Below, in pieces: positions 1 through 5,441 of a stretch of 5,736 nucleotides of DNA. Position 1 is the first letter of the stretch. Each line of letters opens with the position of its first letter. Origin of the DNA: Pseudomonadota bacterium. GTDB taxonomy: Bacteria; Pseudomonadota; Alphaproteobacteria; Rhizobiales; Segnochrobactraceae. Under the pieces are notes generated by a model that was given only the letters and a program-made list of their open reading frames with translations, did not search any database and was not told where the DNA came from. The position numbers and the translations under genes were made by a program. The stretch is from the NCBI GenBank assembly GCA_023442215.1, contig JAEZMP010000556.1, forward strand, positions 1-5,736, given 5' to 3'.

Positions 1-969
1 CTCGTCACGCGGATTGAGCTGACCGTCGACGATGAGCGCGGCGAGCAGGATCAGCGCCTTGATGAGGTTCTGCCAGATGTGCGGCAGGTCGAGGATGATC
101 ATGCCGTTCAGCAGGATGCCGATGAACAGCGCCCCCACCACCACGTTGCGCACCCCGCCGCGGCCGCCCGAGAGGCCGATACCGCCGATCACCACCACCA
201 GAATGACGTCGTAGAGAAGCGTGGAATTGACGATGCGGGTGTTGATGGTCTGCAGGCCCGCCGCGGTGACGAGGCCGGCAACCCAGCCGGCGAGGCTGGA
301 GAGCACATATTGAAGCAGCACCAGCGGACGCACCGGCAGGCCGGTTATGCGCGCGGCCTCCGCGTTGTCGCCGTTGTAGTAGATGTAGCGGCCGGCGCGG
401 GTGAAACGCAGCAGCAGCAGCGCCAGCAGGGCGACGACGGCGAAGGTCACCACCTCAGCCGGCACGCCGACCGGGCGCCACTGGCCGAAGGCAAGGAGAA
501 AGCCGCCCTCCGCCGGCACCGGCACGGTGTCCTGCGTGATGAGCTGGGAACGGACCACGCCGAACACCATCGCCGCCGACGCGATGGTGGCAAATACCGC
601 CGGCACGTTGCCGTAGGCGATCAGGAGGCCGTTGAACAGCCCGACTCCCACCACCGCCGCGCCCACCAGGAGGGTCGCGGCCATCGCGGACGTGCCATCC
701 GTCATGAGCTGGAGCTGCCAAGCGGTGGCCATCGCCATGACGGCGATCATCGACAGGTCGATGCCGCGCCCGATGACGGCGATACCCATGCCCACTGCCA
801 GAATGCCGAGCACGGCGATAGAGCGAACGATGGCGACAAGATTTCCCGGCGCCAGAAAGCCCGGCAGTGTCAGCGCATAAAGAGCGAACAGCGCCACCGC
901 GAACACCAGCACGATCCGTTCCTGCGACAGTGCGGGAAGCGCGGCAACGCGGAACTGCTTGGCCACCAT
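1..969 (-). CDS. ABC sugar transporter permease, RbsC-like (3' end outside window)
   Basis: Inner-membrane permease of a carbohydrate-type ABC importer (BPD_transp_2 family: ribose, xylose, autoinducer-2 and similar). The frame is open from ATG at 969 to the window edge, 323 codons, close to the length of E. coli RbsC, so only a few C-terminal residues should be missing. The protein is strongly hydrophobic with many predicted membrane helices. Family motifs are visible: GRGIDLS near residues 67-73 (usual form GGIDLS), GLFNGLLI near 109-116, the cytoplasmic coupling segment GDNAEAARITGLPV near 198-211, and GGRGGV near 270. An upstream GAGGG about 11 nt from the ATG could be the ribosome binding site. 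No partner ATPase or binding protein lies in the window; they presumably follow to the left. The substrate cannot be read from the permease. The gene lies about 190 bases after the LysR gene on the same strand. The family call is firm, the substrate is not. Confidence 0.9.
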   Translation of the reverse strand, partial: MVAKQFRVAALPALSQERIVLVFAVALFALYALTLPGFLAPGNLVAIVRSIAVLGILAVGMGIAVIGRGIDLSMIAVMAMATAWQLQLMTDGTSAMAATLLVGAAVVGVGLFNGLLIAYGNVPAVFATIASAAMVFGVVRSQLITQDTVPVPAEGGFLLAFGQWRPVGVPAEVVTFAVVALLALLLLRFTRAGRYIYYNGDNAEAARITGLPVRPLVLLQYVLSSLAGWVAGLVTAAGLQTINTRIVNSTLLYDVILVVVIGGIGLSGGRGGVRNVVVGALFIGILLNGMIILDLPHIWQNLIKALILLAALIVDGQLNPRDE

Positions 970-1109
970 GGAGCGGGACCCTCGGTTTGAGGCAAACGGG
1001 GGCGCGGAACGGTGCGCGCGGACGAGCCCTCCGGCGCGGACACCTCACGGGCCTGAAGATACAGCCTCATGATGGGTGAACGGGTGGCTGCCGGTCCAAT
1101 GCCGATTTG

Positions 1110-1140
1110 CTATCGAAATTCATGCCTATCGCGAATATGC
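1110..1140. repeat. Imperfect 16/15-bp tandem direct repeat
   Basis: Two adjacent copies read ctatcgaaattcatgc (1110-1125) and ctatcgcgaatatgc (1126-1140) on the plus strand. They share the first six and the last four bases and an AAT core. The location, after the LysR gene and about 140 bases before the permease start, would suit a regulator binding site, but only two diverged copies exist and chance is possible. Confidence 0.35.
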
Positions 1141-1158
1141 CGGCTTCGGAGTCCGGCA
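1138..1158 (-). terminator. Possible terminator of the LysR gene
   Basis: Just after the LysR stop codon the minus strand can fold TGCCGG against CCGGCA (6 bp), extended by CT/AG inside with one unpaired A. The following bases are TATTCG, so there is no true U-run. It could end the transcript weakly or merely protect the 3' end. It overlaps the last three bases of the tandem repeat. Confidence 0.35.
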
Positions 1159-1161
1159 GCC

Positions 1162-2103
1162 TCAAGCGCCGACGCGGCGCATCAGCACCACTTTTTCACT
1201 GCCGGTCGCCGGTTCGGCGGCATCGGCGATGTGCCGGCGCAACAACTCCACGAAGCGCAGGCCATAGGGCGGCAATCCCTCGCTGATGCGCCACATCGCG
1301 CAGATATCGAACGACAGCACCCGCCCCCCATAGCCGAGCGGGCGGGCGTGCAGTCGCCCTGCGGCCGGCGGGGCCGCCGCCGGCACCACGGCGATGCCGC
1401 TGCCGGCCTCGGCCAGCGCCAGCAGCGTATGCGGGGCGTTGCTCTCCAGCGCCACCTGCGGACTGACCCCCGCCAGTCGGCAGGCGGCGTCCAGCATCTC
1501 TCGCGACGCATGGCGGTGGTTGAGCAGAAGCAGGGGATGGCGAGCGATGTCGGCGATCTCGATCAGTCCGTCCCCGTCGCCGATCAGTTCCGGCGTGGCA
1601 ACGGCGGTCAGAGAAAGCGTCCCCAGGGTGGTGGCCTCATAGTGATCTTCCAGAAAGCTGGCGGCGTTGATGGCGATCTGGATGGCGCCTTCGCCAAGGC
1701 GGGCGTTGAGGTCGGCGCCGCCGCCCTCCGCGATCTGCACGGCGATCGAGGGGTTGTCGCGCTGCCAGCGAGCGAGAAAATCGGGCAGGAAGCGCTCGAT
1801 CACCTGCGAGCACGCCCCCACGCGCAAAAGCCCGCTCTCGCCCTTGCGCAGTTGTCCGGCGCTCGCCTGCAGCGTGCGGCTGGCCTGCAGCACGGCGTTC
1901 ATGCGCGGCAGCAGTGCCGCGCCCTCCGGCGATAGCCGCATCCGCTTGCCAATACGCTGGAACAGCGACACGCCCAGCATGTCCTCCAGCGCCCTGATCT
2001 GCCGCGAGAGCGCCGATTGAGTGATGTGCAGCTTCTCCGCTGCCAGTGTGACATTGCCCAGTTCCGCGGTGGTGACGAAGCCGGTAAGAAGCCGGATGTC
2101 CAT
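1162..2103 (-). CDS. LysR-family transcriptional regulator
   Basis: A 313-residue DNA-binding regulator of normal LysR length. The N-terminal winged helix-turn-helix spans roughly residues 3-60 and shows the classic pattern: LAAEKLHITQSALSRQIRAL near 20-39, followed by LGVSLFQR and a basic wing KRMRLSPEG. The remainder, about residues 90-295, is the periplasmic-binding-protein-like effector domain; it contains SGLLRVGA at its start and GSGIAVVPA near residue 240, both usual for the family. The ATG at 2103 begins exactly where LysR proteins normally start (MDIRLLTGFVTTAELGN) and has AAGGATGAGG upstream. The last ~15 residues are not family-conserved. It lies in tandem, not divergently, between the monooxygenase and the sugar permease. 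The inducer and target are unknown; candidates are the sulfur genes upstream and the transporter downstream. Confidence 0.93.
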   Translation of the reverse strand: MDIRLLTGFVTTAELGNVTLAAEKLHITQSALSRQIRALEDMLGVSLFQRIGKRMRLSPEGAALLPRMNAVLQASRTLQASAGQLRKGESGLLRVGACSQVIERFLPDFLARWQRDNPSIAVQIAEGGGADLNARLGEGAIQIAINAASFLEDHYEATTLGTLSLTAVATPELIGDGDGLIEIADIARHPLLLLNHRHASREMLDAACRLAGVSPQVALESNAPHTLLALAEAGSGIAVVPAAAPPAAGRLHARPLGYGGRVLSFDICAMWRISEGLPPYGLRFVELLRRHIADAAEPATGSEKVVLMRRVGA

Positions 2104-2116
2104 GGGCCTGCCTCAT

Positions 2117-2215
2117 CCTTGCATGGCGGGAAGGAAACGGAGATCGCGCGGCACGCACGCCGCATCGCCGACCACGTTACTATAAGTCTCCCGATGCCGA
2201 CCGACAGATGCAAGG
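2117..2215. repeat. Inverted repeat pair CCTTGCAT ... ATGCAAGG around LysR promoter
   Basis: CCTTGCAT at 2117-2124 is the exact reverse complement of ATGCAAGG at 2208-2215. The arms are 83 bases apart and lie on both sides of the candidate -10 box of the LysR gene. They could be paired operator half-sites of an autoregulator. Eight-base identity over this distance can also arise by chance, so the functional reading is weak. Confidence 0.25.
2179..2184 (-). promoter_or_regulatory. Candidate -10 box (TATAGT) for the LysR gene
   Basis: The minus strand reads GACTTATAGTAACG about 75 bases upstream of the LysR ATG, in an otherwise GC-rich region. TATAGT is a good -10 hexamer. No clear -35 hexamer sits at 16-18 bp; TTGCAT is present but at about 23 bp. 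Called from position and base composition only. Confidence 0.3.
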
Positions 2216-2356
2216 CAGACAGCGGCGCGCGATCGCGGAGAATATGTTTCCCCGGAAGCGGCCCCGGGCGGCATCGTCTTTGCCGGATCACGAACAAGCT
2301 TGGTCTGACAGGCTGTCGAAGAAGCCGCTCGCGCCTCCGCGGGCGCGGCGCTGCAA

Positions 2357-2381
2357 CACGCCACCCCACCGTGCTGGCGTG
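2357..2381 (-). terminator. Hairpin after the monooxygenase gene, possible terminator
   Basis: About 18 bases past the monooxygenase stop codon the minus strand can pair CACGCCA with TGGCGTG, a perfect 7-bp GC-rich stem with an 11-base loop. Only TT follows it, so a standard U-tract is missing. The position suits transcription termination or 3'-end protection of the sulfur operon. Confidence 0.4.
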
Positions 2382-2398
2382 GTAGGCTTCACCGCGCT

Positions 2399-3769
2399 TC
2401 AGCGGCGATAGCGGGCGGCGGGATGATCGTCCCGCACCCGCTTCTGGCCCACCCCGTAGAGGCGCTCGCGGACGGTCGTGGCATCATCGTAATCCTGCCA
2501 GTAGCGCCCGCGGGCCTGGAGTTCAGGCACGATGAACGTGATGAAGTCCTCGAACGTACCGGGCGTGACCGCATAAGCGAGATTGAAGCCGTCGATGTCG
2601 GCCTGGTCGACCCAGCGCTCGATCTCGTCGGCGACCTTCGACGGCCCACCGACGAACACGGGTCCCATCGCACCGATGCCGACGAACTGCGCGACCTCGT
2701 GGGGCGTCCACACGCGGTCTGGATCGGCGCGTGAGAAGATCTCCAGTGCGAAGCGGGCGGAATCCGTATCGACATAGCGCAGGGGCTGGTCTGGATCGAG
2801 CTGCGACAGGTCGATCCCGGTGATGCCGGCATAGAAGGCGAGGGCACCCTCATAGTCGGTGTAGGACAGGTAGTCCTCGTACTTCGCCTGTGCGGCGGCG
2901 TCGGATTCCGCGGTCACGATCGTGATCTCGGTGAAGATCTTCACGCTGCGGACGTCGCGTCCGTTCTCCCCGGCGATCTTGCGGATGTCGTCGACATATG
3001 TCCGCAGGATCTGCGGGGTCGGCGCGACGGTGAACACCGCCTCTGCATGCCGTGCCGCGAAGGCGCGCCCGGCCGGCGATGTCCCTGCCTGCCAGATGAC
3101 CGGGGTACGCTGTGGCGACGGCTCGCTGAGGTGCACGCCGGGAACCGAGAAATATGTCCCTTTGTGCCCGATGCCCCGGACCTTGGCGGGGTCGGCATAG
3201 ACCTTGGCCGCGCGGTCGGCCACCACCGCGTCGTCGTCCCACGAGCCTTCCCAGAGCTTGTAGCAGACGTCGACCACCTCGTCGGCAAGCGCGTAGCGCT
3301 CGTCGTGGGAGATCTGCTGGGAATGGCCGAGATTGCGGGCAGCGCCGTCGAGATAACTGGTGACGATGTTCCAAGCGATGCGCCCGTTGGTCAGGTGATC
3401 GAGCGAGCTGAACCGGCGCGCCAGCGCGTAGGGCTGTTCGTAGGTGGCGGAAACGGTGACGCCGAAGGAGAGTTTCTCCGTCACCGCCGCCATGGCGGAG
3501 ACCTGCATCAGCGGGTCATGGACGGGGATCTGCATCGCGCGGCGGATCGAAGCGTCGGGCGAATTCTGATAGGTGTCGTAGACGCCGAGCACGTCCGCGA
3601 TGAATAGCCCGTCGAACTTGCCCCTCTCCAGGAGGCGCGCGAGATCGGTCCAGTAGCCGAGCTTGTTGTAGTCGGTCGAGCGGTCTGCCGGGTGGGTCCA
3701 CAATCCCGGCGACTGGTGCATGATGCACGTCATATCGAAGGCGTTGAAGGCGATGCGCTGAGACGTCAT
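2399..3769 (-). CDS. FMN-dependent monooxygenase, NtaA/SnaA/DszA/DmoA family
   Basis: A 456-residue flavin-dependent monooxygenase of the bacterial-luciferase superfamily. Family members use reduced FMN from a separate reductase to oxidise nitrilotriacetate, dibenzothiophene sulfone, dimethyl sulfide and related C-N or C-S compounds in the cytoplasm. Seen here are the family N-terminus NAFDM...HQSPGLW (residues 9-24), GKFDGLFIAD near 50-59, NGRIAWNIVTS near 127-137, the helix ERYALADEVVDVCYKLWEGSW, and the C-terminal PSKVADEIERWV...DGFNLAY. Length matches the family. I chose ATG at 3769 because conserved sequence starts there. A GTG at 3829 would add 20 arginine/proline-rich residues, and its GTGA overlaps the stop of the ATPase remnant, so that start is possible but less likely. 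No flavin reductase is in the window. The neighbouring DMSP-lyase-like cupin and second monooxygenase favour an organosulfur substrate, which is inference. Confidence 0.92.
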   Translation of the reverse strand: MTSQRIAFNAFDMTCIMHQSPGLWTHPADRSTDYNKLGYWTDLARLLERGKFDGLFIADVLGVYDTYQNSPDASIRRAMQIPVHDPLMQVSAMAAVTEKLSFGVTVSATYEQPYALARRFSSLDHLTNGRIAWNIVTSYLDGAARNLGHSQQISHDERYALADEVVDVCYKLWEGSWDDDAVVADRAAKVYADPAKVRGIGHKGTYFSVPGVHLSEPSPQRTPVIWQAGTSPAGRAFAARHAEAVFTVAPTPQILRTYVDDIRKIAGENGRDVRSVKIFTEITIVTAESDAAAQAKYEDYLSYTDYEGALAFYAGITGIDLSQLDPDQPLRYVDTDSARFALEIFSRADPDRVWTPHEVAQFVGIGAMGPVFVGGPSKVADEIERWVDQADIDGFNLAYAVTPGTFEDFITFIVPELQARGRYWQDYDDATTVRERLYGVGQKRVRDDHPAARYRR

Positions 3770-3825
3770 GGCAGGATTTCTTCGGATGGGGCCAGAGAGC
3801 GGGATAGGGCGAGGGCCTCGGCCGC

Positions 3826-4191
3826 TCACCTTCCGTCGCGGGATTTTTGCAGGAAGCGGCGCGTGCGTTCTTCCCGTGGCAAGTCGAACAGGGCCTTCGA
3901 CGGGCTCTGTTCCACGATCACGCCGCCGTCGACGAAGATGGCGCGGTCGGCGACGTCTCGGGCGAAGTGCATCTCGTGGGTGACGATCACCATCGTGCGC
4001 TTCTCGGCCGCGAGGTCGCGGATGGTGCCGAGCACCTCGCCGACGAGTTCGGGATCGAGCGCCGAGGTCGGCTCATCGAACAGGATGACCTCCGGGTTCA
4101 TCGCGAGCGTGCGCGATCGCCACCCGCTGCTGCTGCCTCCCGAAAGATGGCTTGGATAGGCGCTGGCGCGGTCGGAAAGCCCGACACGAAG
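3826..4191 (-). pseudogene. C-terminal remnant of amino-acid-type ABC transporter ATPase
   Basis: This is the 3' half of an ATPase of the HisP/GlnQ/cystine-importer type. Recognisable sequence begins at about 4191 with LRVGLSDRASAYPSHLSGG. Walker B (VILFDEPTSALD), the D-loop, the H-loop histidine (IVTHEM) and a normal C-terminus follow. Everything upstream, including Walker A and the Q-loop, is missing. The signature motif is also damaged: LSGG is followed by SSSGWRSRT instead of the expected QQQRVAIAR-type helix. That expected sequence (QQQRVAIA) is present in another frame, which fits a 1-nt loss in GGC(C)AG and a 2-nt loss in GCG(CG)CAC, restoring the frame before LAMNPEV. An upstream in-frame TGA lies at 4198-4200. 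A short protein from the ATG at 4101 (91 residues) could be made but could not be a working ATPase. The remnant ends 56 bases before the monooxygenase ATG, suggesting a former transporter-monooxygenase operon. Confidence 0.85.
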
Positions 4192-4288
4192 GATCGATCA
4201 TGCCGGAGAGAGCGAGCCCCAAGCCGAACGGCAGGCCGGCAAACCCTTGAATGGCGACCCGAAGCACGGAACGGAACATCAAATTCAT
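4187..4288 (-). pseudogene. 5' fragment of YeeE/YedE partner (PmpB-like, DUF6691)
   Basis: The ATG at 4288 overlaps the original pmpA-like stop as ATGA, the usual arrangement for the two-gene form of this transporter. The first 34 residues are typical of the second half-protein: a hydrophobic helix and GLPFGLGLALSGMIDPS, matching the family pattern FGLGLxxSGMxDP. After the codon for Ser34 the sequence changes abruptly into the ABC-ATPase gene. In this frame the remainder reads through ATPase DNA (including the out-of-frame QQQRVAIA) to a TGA at 4073-4075, giving a possible 71-residue chimera. Normal family length is about 140 residues, so roughly 100 residues are lost. A second ATG lies three codons in. 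Confidence 0.75.
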
Positions 4289-4716
4289 CCCACTATGAGA
4301 TGGTGGACGACGAAGACGGTCACAGCTGCCGCCGCCATGAAGACGAGCGTCGCGACCAGCGAACGGCGTCACAGGCGAGCCAGCCCGCAGGCGCCATGTC
4401 CGCTGGTGCAGCCGTTGCCGACCACAGTCCCCAACCCCACGAGAAACCCCGCCACGACGAGAAGGACGAGATCGCTGGAAGCCGTTTGCGGAATGGCGAA
4501 GCCCGAAACCTTAAGAAGAAGCGGGGCGGCCAACAGTCCCGCTGTGAAGGCCACGCGGCCGCTCAGCCCGCTGTCTCGATAGGGTGGGAACAACTGGCTG
4601 ACGATGCCGCTGACCCCGGCAATGCGTCCGGTGAAGATGATCAGGATCGTGGCTGACAGTCCGATGAGGGCACCACTTGCTAAAGCGGTTGCGGGGGAGA
4701 ATTCGGTGCTGACCAT
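4285..4716 (-). pseudogene. YeeE/YedE family sulfur-compound transporter half (PmpA-like) with in-frame TGA
   Basis: Inner-membrane protein of the YeeE/YedE family, whose studied members import thiosulfate or related sulfur compounds. The ATG at 4716 has CAGGATA 6-12 nt upstream and starts a normal N-terminus; ALIGLSATILIIFTGRIAGVSGI and the cysteine motif GNGCTSGHGACG (Cys103, Cys110) are clear. A TGA at 4369-4371 interrupts the frame after residue 115, where homologues, as I recall them, carry Ser. The same frame then continues cleanly through RRSLVATLVFMAA and a last hydrophobic helix to a natural TGA at 4285-4287, giving 143 codons including the stop interruption, the usual length. A single C-to-G change in a TCA serine codon would explain it. 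Termination here removes the last membrane helix. Recoding or sequencing error are the alternatives. It lies 62 bases after the cupin gene. Confidence 0.82.
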
Positions 4717-4778
4717 GGCTGTATCCTGAAGCCAACCTGTATTTACGCCGCGGCGACGAACGTCACGCCGGGACGATC

Positions 4779-5441
4779 TCAGTCGAGGTAGACGGACGGC
4801 GAGGCAATGTCGCCATGCCAGGTGAAGATCGCGAGCAGCGGCTCCCGGCCCGTCGCCATCGCGTGAGGGATGCTTTCGGGATGCAGAATGAGGCTGCCGG
4901 GCGGACGGGCCGCCGCGACGTCCGCGCCGGCGGTCCAGGCCGCCGTTCCCGAGAGCACGAGATAGAACTCGACGGCCGGGTGGGCGTGACTCGGGTAGAG
5001 GGTTTCCGGCGCGATCAGCGTCAGGCCGATGCCGATCCCGGGAGCCGTCACGAGGCCCTGCTTGCCGGCGATATCGGCGAAGGCGACGGCTTCGGGCAGA
5101 TCGGGCCGGCGAGGATCGGCCGGATAGCCGTAACCCCAGGCGAGCGCCGGCGCGATGGCGAGAAGCGTCTCGCCGATGGTCCGTTCCGGCCCGTCGCAGG
5201 CCGCATCGAGCGCGGCCGGCAGGAAGCCGCAGGCTGGCGCAAGAGCGGGGGCAAGAACGGGGGCAAGGTCCTGAGCAACAGCCCGTGCGGCGGAAGCGCT
5301 CCCGTCGTCCTCCGGGGTCGGCCAGACGGAGAGGAGAGCGTCTCGCTCGCGGATGAAACCCGGATCGTTCGCCGGTTCGGCTTCGATCCGCTGGCGAAGG
5401 ACCCCGAGGAAGCGCGCGACCGCGGCATGAAGAACCGTCAT
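4779..5441 (-). CDS. Cupin protein of the dimethylsulfoniopropionate lyase family
   Basis: A 220-residue protein with a helical N-terminal part (about 1-120) and a C-terminal cupin barrel (about 130-215), the layout of DddQ-like DMSP lyases, which split DMSP into dimethyl sulfide and acrylate. The cupin motif reads YPSHAHPAVEFY: Tyr149, His152, His154, Glu158, Tyr160, with His193 (IPHAM) 41 residues after the first His. This reproduces the Y-x2-H-x-H-x3-E-x-Y ... H metal and catalytic pattern of DddQ, DddW and DddK. Trp169, in the position after VLSG, is also family-like. No signal peptide is visible. The ATG at 5441 overlaps the stop of the upstream monooxygenase (ATGA), so translation is probably coupled. 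Residues 59-70 contain three LAP repeats. Many soil bacteria carry family members of untested activity, so the substrate may be another sulfur compound. The family is confident; DMSP cleavage is inferred. Confidence 0.85.
   Translation of the reverse strand: MTVLHAAVARFLGVLRQRIEAEPANDPGFIRERDALLSVWPTPEDDGSASAARAVAQDLAPVLAPALAPACGFLPAALDAACDGPERTIGETLLAIAPALAWGYGYPADPRRPDLPEAVAFADIAGKQGLVTAPGIGIGLTLIAPETLYPSHAHPAVEFYLVLSGTAAWTAGADVAAARPPGSLILHPESIPHAMATGREPLLAIFTWHGDIASPSVYLD
5237..5272. repeat. Three-copy 12-bp repeat inside the cupin gene
   Basis: On the plus strand gcgcaagagcgg, gggcaagaacgg and gggcaaggtcct follow each other directly. They encode the LAPV/LAPA/LAPA stretch at residues 59-70 of the cupin protein. 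The unit is a multiple of three, so copy-number change would keep the frame. It probably forms a linker or helix cap in the N-terminal region, away from the active site. Confidence 0.5.

Larger units (their letters stand above)
970..1161. other. Intergenic region between LysR gene and permease
   Basis: I see no coding sequence here; short open frames on both strands lack recognisable protein features. On the minus strand it should carry the end of the LysR transcript and the promoter of the permease operon. It holds a hairpin at 1138-1158 and an imperfect tandem repeat at 1110-1140. I found no convincing -35/-10 pair. A GAGGG lies about 11 nt before the permease ATG. Confidence 0.5.
2104..2398. 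other. Intergenic region between monooxygenase and LysR gene
   Basis: About 295 bases without a credible gene; open frames here are short and low in recognisable content. On the minus strand it contains a 7-bp hairpin near the monooxygenase end (2357-2381), an 11-bp palindrome GACAGGCTGTC (2307-2317), a TATAGT box (2179-2184), and an 8-bp inverted repeat pair flanking that box (2117-2124 and 2208-2215). This looks like a terminator followed by the regulator's promoter. Confidence 0.5.

Noticed and set aside
79..990. Long plus-strand open frame opposite the permease
   Set aside because: Its translation is rich in His, Arg, Asp and Gln with no family features, as expected of an antisense frame of a GC-rich membrane-protein gene. 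The minus-strand frame encodes a clear RbsC-like permease.
1069..1935. Plus-strand open frame opposite the LysR gene
   Set aside because: Low-complexity, Arg/Gln/His-rich translation; the opposite strand holds a complete LysR protein.
2245..2275. GC hairpin CCCGG-loop-CCGGG as a regulatory RNA or riboswitch
   Set aside because: Only a 5-bp stem in a very GC-rich region, upstream of the candidate promoter, with no conserved riboswitch core that I recognise.
2300..2325. Insertion-sequence end suggested by GACAGGCTGTCGAAGAAG
   Set aside because: It loosely recalls some transposon termini, but there is no transposase, no matching opposite end and no target duplication in the window.
3770..3829. 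GTG at 3829 as the start of the complete monooxygenase
   Set aside because: The added 20 residues are Arg/Pro-rich and unlike family N-termini; conserved sequence begins right at the ATG at 3769. Kept as an alternative only because of the GTGA overlap with the ATPase remnant.
4369..4371. Selenocysteine codon in the YeeE/YedE protein
   Set aside because: Some family members are linked to selenium metabolism, but the position is usually Ser as I recall, and I could not recognise a clear SECIS-type hairpin downstream.
4740..4778. Terminator between the cupin and the YeeE/YedE gene
   Set aside because: A small imperfect hairpin (GGC..GAC-GTTC-GTCGCC) can be drawn but it is short, bulged and has no T-run; the 62-base gap looks like a normal operon spacer.
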